This document shows, one piece after another, positions 10,572-21,800 of a stretch of 64,000 nucleotides of DNA. Location: contig OY783206.1 of NCBI GenBank assembly GCA_963678705.1, positions 19,541,807-19,605,806 of the forward strand. The letters run 5' to 3'. The notes beneath the pieces were generated by a model, which was given only the letters and a program-made list of their open reading frames with translations, was not told where the DNA came from and did no database searches. Numbering within the stretch: the first letter of the stretch is position 1; each line of letters opens with the position of its first letter. The position numbers were made by a program, and so were the translations under genes. The stretch is from Panorpa germanica (Eukaryota > Arthropoda > Insecta > Mecoptera > Panorpidae).

Positions 10572-11957
10572 ATGGAAGGTGATGTGAACCCTGGAGGAGG
10601 GCACTATAGTGATCCTCCAAAAAACAATATGCCATCTGCCATGGACGATAATAGTAAAACCGATAATATGAATAAATATAACAGTAATAATAGATACAGC
10701 ACATATAAAGTTATGATACAACCACAACAAGGACAACAAAATTTCTTTAGCTCACTAAAGCTAGCGGAAATAGTTTGTGCAATAACAAACAAAAATAATA
10801 TAACAGAAATCAAAAAAATTGGAAAAAATAGAGCTATAATACAATGTACAACAGCAGAAATAGCAAATAAGATTGTAAGTGATCCAATATTAAAACAAAA
10901 TAAATTTGATGCATACATACCATACTTCTGGACCACAAAAACAGCCATTATTAAACAAGTTGATTTAGACTACACTGAGGAAACATTAATAAATAACATC
11001 GAATCGAGCAATTTTAAAATTACAAAAGTCCAAAGACTTAACAGAAAAGTAGTCACGGATAATGGTATTAAATACGAACCATCGATGACTATAAAATTAT
11101 ATTTGGAAGGTATGTATTTACCAGAGTATGTTTATTTATGGAGAGTACGCAGAGCTGTTGAACCATATATACAACCAACTGTACAATGCTATAAATGTTT
11201 AAAATTTGGACATACCTCTGGTAAATGCCGTTCCCCAATATCTAAATGTCGAACATGTGGAAGTACCGAACATACAGTATCAACATGCACTGCTACAACT
11301 GCAAGGTGCGCAAATTGTACAGGCAACCACCAAGCAACAGACAAAGAATGCCCCGAAAGATTAATACAAAATAAAATCAAAAAAGTAATGGCAGATTATA
11401 ATTTAAGTTACTATGAGGCACGCGGCGAAGTAGATAGAAGAGAAAACACTGACCATCTATTTTCAGTTCGCACTCAAAATAGGTTCGATCTACTTCAAAA
11501 CTATAATGAGATCTTCCCACATATGACAAACTCAACAGAGAAAGATAATTCAATTCCTGTATACAAGCCACACCCATTAACAAGACGTGGCAATAAAAAA
11601 TCAAAAAACATTAATCCTCCAACATTCAAACCTCAAAATAAAATATCAAATCTTCCATCAACATCTAACATTCAACAAAACAAAAGAAAACGCATAACCA
11701 GCAAAGAGTCAGCAGAATCTTTAGGAGATGATGACTTTTTAACAAACATCTTAAATAATGAAAAGGAACTACAGGCTTTAACAGAAACTAAAAAAACAAC
11801 AAATCTTAAAAATTCTAAAACAATTAAAACTAGTAACAACACAGAAATAAATAGTCAGCCTGAGCCCTCGTGCTCAAAAAATAATAAAGAAACAAATATA
11901 ACAATAGATGACAATGAAAATATTAAAAATAGATTACGCAAATTACCTAAAACATAA
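10572..11957 (+). CDS. LINE ORF1 (Gag-like nucleic-acid-binding protein)
   Basis: A 461-codon frame starts MEGDVNPGGG, about 160 bp inside the element. The N-terminal third is Asn/Gln-rich, then an RRM-like or pre-zinc-knuckle region (about residues 60-190) precedes three zinc knuckles: CYKCLKFGHTSGKC, CRTCGSTEHTVSTC and CANC...H..C. The C-terminal 150 residues are polar and basic (Lys/Asn/Thr). ORF1 proteins of I and Jockey elements coat element RNA and carry it to the nucleus. The upstream GTG-initiated extension of three codons is unlikely to be used. The frame is open throughout, consistent with recent insertion. Confidence 0.85.
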   Translation: MEGDVNPGGGHYSDPPKNNMPSAMDDNSKTDNMNKYNSNNRYSTYKVMIQPQQGQQNFFSSLKLAEIVCAITNKNNITEIKKIGKNRAIIQCTTAEIANKIVSDPILKQNKFDAYIPYFWTTKTAIIKQVDLDYTEETLINNIESSNFKITKVQRLNRKVVTDNGIKYEPSMTIKLYLEGMYLPEYVYLWRVRRAVEPYIQPTVQCYKCLKFGHTSGKCRSPISKCRTCGSTEHTVSTCTATTARCANCTGNHQATDKECPERLIQNKIKKVMADYNLSYYEARGEVDRRENTDHLFSVRTQNRFDLLQNYNEIFPHMTNSTEKDNSIPVYKPHPLTRRGNKKSKNINPPTFKPQNKISNLPSTSNIQQNKRKRITSKESAESLGDDDFLTNILNNEKELQALTETKKTTNLKNSKTIKTSNNTEINSQPEPSCSKNNKETNITIDDNENIKNRLRKLPKT

Positions 11958-12032
11958 AATAAACAAGTGCTAAAACAAACTATTCAAATAGATTACTCAG
12001 AAATAATATAATATAAATTTATTAATAATCCA

Positions 12033-15000
12033 ATGCTCCCTTCAAAATTAAATTTAATTCAGTGGAATCTAAACGGCTTTTTTAGACGTTTAGAAAATTT
12101 CAAAAGACTTACAGTAGATTACAACCCTATTATAATCTGTTTGCAAGAAACAAATTTTAAGAGACGCAAAGAAGCAAACACCGAACATTAAGAAATACAA
12201 TATATTCCGAAAAGATCGACTAACGGAACAGGCCAGTGGTGGAGTGGCCACACTGGTTAGAGAGGATTTTTTTTCGGAATATATAAATATACAATCCAAC
12301 TTGGAAGTAATCGTGGTCAGAGTACATGTCCCACAAAAAATTACTATTTGCAACTTATACTTACCTAACAGTCAAAACATAATTTTATCAGATATTGAAA
12401 ACATATTAACTCAATTACCTCCACCCTTCATATTACTTGGAGATTTTAATGCACATAACAGACTATGGGGCAATGTCACGGACAATAGAGGACGAATAAT
12501 AGAAAGATTATTGGACAATAACAATTTAATACTCTTAAATGACGGCCAGCACACACACTTTAATTTTTCTTTTCAAAACACATCTGCAATTGATCTTACT
12601 TTATGTCAACCACAAATAGCATCAAAACTAGAATGGTCAGTCCTACCAGATTTATATGGAAGTGATCATTTTCCAATTCAACTTCAAATCTTAAACAATA
12701 CAATAGAAATGAACTGGTCAGGACTAAAATGGAACATCTCTAAAGCGGATTGGAATCTATATGTTGAAGAAATAATCAATAATAACATAACAGTTAATGA
12801 AGATGACCACATAGATGTGATAACACAATCTATTAACTCCAAGATATTAACAGCTGCAAATAACTCAATTCCAAAAAAGAAAATTGGCCCACACAAACCA
12901 GCTATACCTTGGTGGAATGAAACATGTGCTAATGCGGTAAGAATGAAAAAAACAGCTTTTAACAGATATAAACGCCACAAAACTATAGAACTTTTTGTAG
13001 AATTCAAAAGATTAAGAGCACTAGCACAAAAAACCATGAAGCAAGCAAGGAAACAATCATGGGAACAGTTTATATACTCCATAAATTCACAAACAAGTAT
13101 AAAAGAAGTATGGAACAAAATAAAATCAATAAAAGGAAATCAGCGAAAATTCAATATTCCTGCTTTAAAAATGTCATCAAACATAATTACATCACAACAA
13201 GAAATAGTAGATTTATTGGGCAAAAATTTCTATCTTAACTTCAGCACTTCAAAATATCCAACACAATTTCAACAACACATGGCAGGAAAAACATATACAG
13301 AAATAAACTTATCATCTGACAATACTGAAACTTATAATACTCCAATTACTTTAGATGAACTAAAATCAGCTCTCCATAATTGTAAACTATCTAGTCCAGG
13401 GCCAGACAACATCCATAACTACTTCATAAAAAATCTACCTGATGAAACCAAAAAAACTATCCTAAAATTCTTTAATCATATCTGGTTAAACGACTTATTT
13501 CCATCAGAATGGCAAAAAGCAATTATATTACTAATTTTAAAACCCGGAAAAGATGTAACTGATATCAATAGCTACAGACCTATATCTTTAACTAACACCT
13601 CGTGCAAATTACTAGAAAAAATCATTAATGAAAGACTCATTTATACCCTAGAAACACAAAATCTGTTAGAACCTAGACAAAGTGGCTTTCGTAAGCATCA
13701 TTCTACACTAGATCAAATAGTTAACTTGGAAACAGAAATACTCAATAGCTTTGCCAATAACCGGAAAACTATAGCAATTTTCTTAGACATTGACAAAGCT
13801 TACGATAGAACATGGAGAAACAACATATTAAAAGCATTAGAAATATGGAACATAAAGGGTCATCTAGCCTACTTCGTTAAAAATTTAATGAAAACAAGAA
13901 AATTCAGTGTGAATTTAAACAACAATAAATCACAAGAATTCGTACAAGAAAATGGTATTCCTCAAGGTTCAGTTCTTAGTGTAACATTATTTCTAATCTC
14001 AATAAACAATATAGTCAATAACATTAAAAACCCCGTGAAAGCAGGCATCTATGCTGACGACTTAGTTATTTACTGCAGCAACAAGGATATAGAAATAGTT
14101 AAAAAAAAACTTCAATCAGCCTTAAACTGCCTAGAAGACTGGTCTAATAAAACAGGATATACATTTTCTACCAACAAAACTAAATGTATTCTTTTTAAGA
14201 AATCACCAAGGCATATTTCTCCTCCAAGACTGACAATATACAATGCAGAGCTTGCATATACACGCCAAATATCTTACTTGGGTATGATTTTTGATGAAAA
14301 ATTATCCTGGGTTAATCATATAAAAAATTTAAAGACAAAATGTACCACTGTAATAAACATTATGAAAGTCATATCATCCAATAATTGGGGTAGTGACCAG
14401 AAAACACTAATGCATATTTTTCAAACAATGATCCGATCTAAAATAGACTACGGTGGAATTATATATCAAACTGCAAATAAAAACATTCTCTAACTCATTG
14501 ACAGCATTTATAATGCAGGTTTAAGAATAGTCACTGGTGCATTTAGAACATCTCCTGTAAAGAGCCTGTATGCCATATGTGGAGAACCACCGCCTTCAAT
14601 TAGACGAGACCAACTATCTCTAAATTATTATGCATCAGTCATTTCGAATCCTACAAACATTAATTTCAGAATTACAATAGCTCCACAATATGTCTCACTA
14701 TACCATAGAAACTCAAAACTGAAAAAACCACTTCTAATCCGACTAAAAAATCTCAAGGACAAACATTCTTTATCTGACATAAGAACAATTCCAATAATAT
14801 TTAATAGCATTGCACCATGGATCATAGGATTACCATCTATAAACTTAACACTGTCAAAAATGGCTAAAAGTAATACTAATTCAACCATTTACAGATCGGC
14901 ACTAAATAGTATTTTGGAAAATTACCAAGATTTCATTAAAATTTATACAGATGGTACCAAATTACAGAATGAAACAGCTTGCGCCTATATAATTGAAGAT

Positions 15001-15747
15001 ACAATTGGAAAAATTAAACTAAATACAATCAACAGTGTTTTCACGTCTGAATTATATGCTATAAAAGAAAGTTTACAAGAAATCACATCAACAAACAACC
15101 AAAGAAATGTATTAATTCTATCTGACTCTCTGAGTGCCCTATTGGCCATAGAAACACTATATACCAACCACCCAATAATTCAAACCATTCACCGTCTCAT
15201 TCACAACCTCCACATCAAGCAAATTAAAACTCAATTTTTATGGATTCCATCTCACACCGGTATCACACGAAATGAACAAGTTGATAATTACGCTAAAGAA
15301 GCAATTTATTCAGGACGCATTCCAAAAGAAACAACAATTACATGTTCAGATCTAAAGAACAAAATCAAAAATATAATAAATTGTTCATGGCAAAAACAAT
15401 GGAGTGAAGAAAGTGATAACAAATTAAGAGAAGTAAAACCATCAATTTGCAAACAAGAATTACCAGACGGAATAAATAGAAGGCTGGAAGTAGTAATATG
15501 TAGAATCATGATAGGACATACAAATTATACTCATACTTACTTATTCAAAAAAGAACCACAACCAATATGCGGACAATGCAACAACCCATTAACAGTAAAG
15601 CATATTATTTTCCACTGCTCAAGGTACTCGTCGATAAGACAGGAATGTAATATGCCGCAAGATTATAAACTGATATATGAAAACAAAGAAAATTTGAAAA
15701 ACCTTATTGAATTTATAAATAAAGCAAACCTAATTTCCTTATTTTAA
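12033..15747 (+). pseudogene. LINE ORF2 (endonuclease, reverse transcriptase, RNase H), one frameshift and one stop
   Basis: The first frame starts MLPSKLNLIQWNLNGFF with the APE motif 'ICLQETNFK'. It shifts frame by one base near 12185, and the next frame carries the endonuclease remainder ('LLGDFNAHNRLWG', 'GSDHFPIQL'). RT follows with 'SSPGPDNIHNYF', 'SYRPISLTNTSCKLLEKII', 'GIPQGSVLSV' and the catalytic YADD box near 14050. An in-frame TAA at 14491 interrupts the thumb, after which the frame reopens. It runs to an RNase H domain from about 14940 ('IYTDGT', 'ELYAIKESL', 'WIPSHTGI') and a C-terminal CxxC...H..C knuckle (about 15570-15620). ORF2 proteins nick DNA and copy element RNA by target-primed reverse transcription. 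With two lesions it is disabled but recent. Confidence 0.88.
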
Positions 15748-15861
15748 ATTATAAATTACAAATTATATATTATAAATTATTGTATATGTATGTGTATGTG
15801 CTAATAACTTCTAAAAGTTGATGCACCAATAAAATAAAAAATAAAAAAAAATAACTAAGTT

Positions 15862-16585
15862 AAAAGTTAATTCTTCATTTATGTTCCTTTATATAATTGT
15901 TTAAAATGTAATATGCACAATTATTAATGAAGGCACAATAGATCAGAGCAATTATGCTTGACGTAAGACTGATGTGTCTTCGTATTTAGTTCCTTGTTAG
16001 ATTGTTATCACAATTAAAATAATTATGCATTTATAATATTAAAACTTAGAAAGCAGCGGTGTAGTTCACATCTGTCAACAATCTAATAAGTCGTCAGTGC
16101 CAGAACGCTCTTTAATTACTAACACTGTAACGTTGTTAAGAGTCGATTCGCTGATGATCTTGGTGCAACGTTCTTTTCAATTGGGTGTAAGCCAATTTGG
16201 ACCGATTATTTAAAGGAAACAGCACACTTCGTTTAATTTAATATCTTTATATTTTCTACAAATTATAATTACTACCAAGTTAAGTTTTGTGTGTTACAGC
16301 TCTTGTTATATTTTTGATACAAAATTAAATTTAGTATTTTATTTTACTTGTTATATCTAAAACAATGTAGTTTTGCTTATAACAGTAAAGGAACGGGTTT
16401 TGTCAAGAATAAAGGAATAAAAAATATTTGTAGGTTGTTTGACTAGATAAAGAAATGCCTATTTGAATAGGATTGAAAGAAAAGGTTTTGGTTTGTGCGA
16501 TGTCTTAAGGTGAGGGAATAGAGGGGATATAACTGACAAGTACAACTATTTACATCAAACAATTTACAATCATTTTGAACATATA
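15862..16585. other. Unit spacer, no gene seen
   Basis: This is AT-rich sequence shared with unit 2 (about 36960-37700). It contains no supported coding or RNA feature. Confidence 0.55.
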
Positions 16586-16589
16586 AGAT

Positions 16590-17560
16590 ACTACTGTTGG
16601 ATTTCGTCCAATCACATCATTGACAGGATCTCCTATCTGTATAAGAAAAAAATATTCGGTCGTCCTTTTTTATAATATCCCAGCATTGCAGCATCTTGTT
16701 TTCCACAGTTTTTATGCAATTTGTACAATATGTCGCATTCACACCGTTTAACGATTCTTGCCACATGGATAAAACATTTTCATTTTACGGTCTTCCTCTG
16801 ACAATGTTTTTGATATAAAATTCTTTACAGTTGGCCTGTACTAAGTCAATAGCATTGAAATCACAGTGATAAGGTGGAAGACGCATACTTTGTGACTTTG
16901 TTCTTTGTGATGCGGTGAATTTCATATACTTTTTATAAACGGTTTTCTTTAGCAAGAAACGAAAGTTCGGTTTTTAGCATTTCTGGTGTGGTTGAGATAT
17001 TATTTTTTTGAAGATATTAGGTAGAAGTTCCAATATTTTATAACAATATTATTTGGAATGTATATTACGTTATCCATGATTATTAAGAATGGCTCTTGTA
17101 AATTGCGAATAAGTTGTTCTTTATACCATTTCTTGAACAATTCCGTATTCATATCATGGTAATCCAATATCTGACACTTTATTGAAAATATTATTGAAGC
17201 ATTCTTCACTGAAATTAGGTTGCAAATAATTAATTTTTCAAAATACTTTCTAAGTACATACATCTAAATATATTCTTACATTGAAAATTCTTCTCGTAAA
17301 TTAATCGCTTATTACGGTATAATTACAGCAGCTTTAACAAATCTACCTACATCCTCTGACTTAGCTTTAATAGGATTACGTGTTTTCTGTGGAGGAATGG
17401 GTACTCCCACACCATCAACTACACGCTTTTTGACAGTCACACTTATTTTTCTCCTAAGCTACATGCTTCTGTTGTCCTCTGCACGTATACAAAATGTTTG
17501 TACTGTAGGACTCCAATTATCCAGACTAATTGGGGTTCAAGCCAATCTGGAATTGTAGTT
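16590..17560 (-). pseudogene. Degenerate DDE-type transposase relic, unit 1
   Basis: Read on the minus strand, this shows broken pieces of an insect DDE_3-type (IS630/Tc1-like) transposase: 'ILDYHDMNTELFKKWYKEQL', 'IMDNVIYIPNN' and, near 16870, a remnant of 'RLPPYHC'. Many stops and shifts break it. The same relic sits at 37569-38660 in unit 2, so it predates the duplication. No terminal repeats were found. Confidence 0.5.
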
Positions 17561-18834
17561 CTATTGCGGCTTTAAGTAATATTTGAATAATAATCCAATA
17601 TTTATGTTAAACTTTACCAGCATTATAAATGTTAACGGCAATGTTGGTCCATCACGTTTACATTCATTTTCAAAATATCGCAATGATTTTCTTTTCAAAG
17701 ATCTAAACATTTTCACACTTTATATGCTTATAATTTTAAAAATTTGACAGTTCGTTCTATTACAATAAATAAATTTGACAAATTCAAATTTGTTTACAAA
17801 ATAAACACAGACATACGTTTATACATCAGTCTATACTTAACATAGCAGACAACTGGTGAATTTTGTATCTTTTTCACTCGTATATATATTATAGTAATAA
17901 GAGTGAAACAGTGCATATATAATGTGTCGCAGCTTTCTACAACTGAACTTTTAAAAGCATGACTCATCGCCGAACTATCGTAACTTTGAGAATATCAGGA
18001 CCTCAAACATTCAAACTCCTTTTTAAAAAGTTGCAATCTTAAAGAAGTTATTAACGATTGATAGTCATTTCTTCCCTTTAATAACTAAAGGGGTAAAAGT
18101 TTGTAAAAATGACTTCAATTCATGACGTCACTCCTCATCTTCTTCCCCACTACCATTTGCCAACCTTTACAATCATACTTAAACAAGAGAAGTGCAAAAG
18201 AGATGCAGGATTAAACGAGAAAGCTATAACAGCTGTATCTATAATGTCTTTAGTTATCACCACAAACCACAAATAGACGATTAGTATAATAAAATAATAA
18301 TTAATAATAACATATTTTAGTTAATGTATTAGTAATGAACTGGACTATTGATATCTGTATTGGATTATCGGTTATTGCAGAATTTAACGATGTTGTATAT
18401 AATGTTTAAATATTGATAATAAATTTCTGATACGTTACCTTCTGTAGTTACATCCTTAAACACTTAACAATAATCACTATCACTTTAAATAACACAATTT
18501 CACTGAAAACGTAATATTACATCATATACTTCTAAGTACGAATGATTACTATTTGGAAACTACCCTAAGTACATATAATCACGTTTCGAAAAGGCCTTCA
18601 ACACATAATTTGCATCGTACGTATTTTTGAAACACAATCTTTGCAGAGTGTTTGTTTGCACTGTTTATTTCCGCAATTTGTCTTTTTCTTTACACATCAC
18701 ATTGACATTAAACACACAGACGTGGTGTTGCGTTTGAATTTAGCGGTCGTCCAAATTACTGGTTTTAAGTTGTCACTGGGTGGTACTGGGAATTTGAAGA
18801 TTGTTGCCTGGAGCTGGAGGACGTTGTTCTAGTG
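17561..18834. other. Spacer and 3' flank of the secreted-protein gene, no gene seen
   Basis: AT-rich sequence shared with about 38661-39953. It would include the 3' UTR of the minus-strand gene ending at 18835. A short stretch near 18060-18110 recurs inverted near 57160-57215 as part of dispersed repeats. Confidence 0.5.
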
Positions 18835-21800
18835 TTACGTTCGTCCTGATTTCTTTCTTGACGGTTTTGGGGTAAGGTCAGCAGTTGCCCAGCCGCGATC
18901 AACATTCTCACAATATGGATACAATGTATTGTCAGCGGTAGTGTTGTCGCTAACAAAAGCAACGAACCCATCGTTGCCCACGTTGATTTGTACTGGCATT
19001 TTGTTACATCGGCATCGGCAAGGAAATCTTGTCGATGGGTCTGTTAGTTCGTCAGCTTTCAATATTGGTTTGCAGCACAGTAACTTCAGACTTACGCCGC
19101 ACGACCAATCATCACCGTTTTCTGGATCAGGATATTTATCAGGCTTTTCGAAATCTGCAAACAAAAAAAATAATTAGCTTCAACACAAAAACAAAACAAT
19201 GAACTAAACTGGCCTACCAGTGCCGCATTACAGCTACATAGGATCCTAACTAATTGAAACCATCCTCCTCCTCCCTCTCCCCTCACAACCCACTTCACAT
19301 TCTAAACTGAGTTTACAAACGATTAGTGTAACGACACAACGTCGGACAACACAGAGGCCTGGCGCTACGTTTCTACGTCTTCCGGTAACAAACGCCGTGT
19401 TATTTCGTCTAAAGACAGACTTCTATAGTCTAATTGACAACGGCACAGAGTGCGAGAGCATTGAAACTTGACGCCAGACTTCTGAGAATTTAGGTTCGAT
19501 CCCCGGACCAGCGTTATATTTTCTAGGATTGGTTGATTTGAAATTAAATAGATTACATACACACATAATCACACGTAAATTTATTATTCAGAGGTGTAAC
19601 CCACATACATGAGGCCATGACACCATAAATACTGTTAACATAGTAGCAGGTCGTTAGCATGGGAAATTGACCCACGTTAAATAAAAAAAAATTTCAACAA
19701 AAATAGCCTAAATTTATTTTATTAGCAATTCAAAATTACCCTTTGCCGGAATAATAGAATCATAATACTACTTAAACAGCCCCGGTATTTCAAGTATTTA
19801 GGAATATACGGAATATTTAGTGTAACACCACGGTTCTACTTAAAGATTTCTTTCCATTCTTTTCCATTGACCGTCTTTTTCTTCAAATTTGCAGCACCCA
19901 CGTTCGTCAGATCTTCCACGTGGTACTTCCTTCTTTCCCTGAGCCTTTCTCTCACTCCTTCAAAAGTTTCTTAGCCGTTCTGCTTCGATACATTCCTTCT
20001 TCATGTTCTAACCATAGCAGTACTTTCCTTCTAATTTCAGTAAAACGTCCATTTCTCGATATCTGTCATATAAGTCTTATTCTCCCCTGTAGGTTCTCAC
20101 ATACAGCGCCATAAATGTAACCTTTTTACGTGAAATATTACTTCGCTTTCATTTCAGTAAAATGTTACGTGCATTTAACGTAACATCCATGTTTTCTGTT
20201 TACTAAAAACCTAGGAAGCAATGCAACAATTGACATTGAGCCAATTTCTTTCTTTTTGGTTCTTACTAAGTCGTTATAATAGGTTTCGTCGACAGTATAA
20301 TAGCATTTACGCTATAGTTTATGTGGTTCGATTCTTGAGCCACTGCTGTATAATATGTATAAATCATAAAGTTATGCATCATTTCGCAACCTGTGCGACA
20401 TATTCCACCATACTGTTAAAACCACAAATGCTGTAGACTTTGTTAACCAATTTCACACGTTAAGGAGTGTCCAAACGTTGCACGATATCGTCCAGCATTG
20501 ACGTGGGAGTATTGCCTCCAGCGTAAATTGCACAACAATCATTCAGACAAATTAAAACCGGAAGTCTTCCTTTAAACCTTTGCATACGCCGACGTCGAAG
20601 TTCTGTTGTCATTCTTCGATCCATCTCGCATTGTAGAATAACATTGGACGATGTAAAACAATTTATTTTGATGTCCTACCTATTTTTTTATTATCACTTT
20701 CAATATACACCCCTCCTCTATCCTCACAACGCTCCTTGCGAATCTTCCATTGTCCGAAACAGTGCTGGAGGGCTTCTTCTGCTAGCTGCTTCAGAGCGTG
20801 CCGCTTTCTTTTTCACAGCTCGAACGGACACAAATCTTGTTTCTTTATTGCAAATTTGACTTTGGGGAATAGATAAAAGTCCCATGGTGTCGGGTTAGGG
20901 GAATAAGGCGGATGGTGCAACGCTAGGACGTTACACGTCTTCGATTGTGAGAATTTTCGGCATCATTTTCGCACACACTTTTTGCGGAATGTACGGATTC
21001 TTTATCAATTCCTACAGTTTCAGCAATCGCACAAACACTTATCCGACGGTCAGATCGAATCAGATTACGGATTTCTTCGATGTTGTCATGCGCTCTTCAT
21101 GGGGAAGTGCGACCCGGGCGTGAATCATCTTGAACGTGTCATAACGCTTAAAGCGCTCAAAAACAGGCACACGCGATTAACATTCATTGCCACACACTTC
21201 TTTCAATGTACTGATTTGATTACAGAAGCGAGAGACACTGCATTCAAGAGAGAAGGCTTCAGGATAAACAGCTGTCAGTCGTTGCCGTTTGTCGAGTTCA
21301 CAATTCTTCTGTATATCCGCACGTCGTATGATGCAATCCAAACTAATTTCTTTATTTCCTCCAAGTGTTCACCATTGGCAATCGTTTTCTTCACATGTCT
21401 CGTTAACTAAAACATCTTGTTGAAGTGTCCAACTGTCATCCGAAATTTACGAGAGTCTTATCATAACTGACAGCAAACGCTATAGAAAAAAATGGCGGTA
21501 AAACATGTACGCCCTTAAATAAAACATGTGCCGCATAAGCAGGGATTATTCAAGGATTATTTCATTCCTCCATATGTCTGAAGAGTCTTGTCTAATTCAA
21601 TCAAGTAACGTCTTTCCTTCTTCTTTCTTTTAAATCCTGTAGCATAAAGGATGAATATATCTTCACCCAATTCACCATGCAGATATCCCATTTAGGAATA
21701 ACCCAGCAGCCGTCTTTTCCAATTGTTGGAGAACCTAATCCAATTCTTGTTTTACTTATCAGTGAGAATTATTCTCTTCTTGCCGCGATGTCTTTTTATT

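Larger units (their letters stand above)
10411..15848 (+). mobile_element. Near full-length APE-type LINE of the I group
   Basis: The element is 5.44 kb, flanked by a 13-bp target duplication and ending in an A/TAAA-rich tail (ataaaataaaaaataaa). It carries a 5' leader of about 160 bp, ORF1 with three CCHC knuckles, and ORF2 with APE endonuclease, reverse transcriptase and RNase H. A cellular-type RNase H after RT is typical of I, R1 and LOA relatives and absent from Jockey proper, so I place it in the I superfamily. It is present only in unit 1, so it is younger than the duplication. Its coding regions carry just one frameshift and one stop. Confidence 0.9.

Noticed and set aside
19493-19503. 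A tRNA gene at the perfect B box
   Set aside because: No acceptor, D-arm or anticodon arm folds upstream; a SINE-like repeat is the better explanation.
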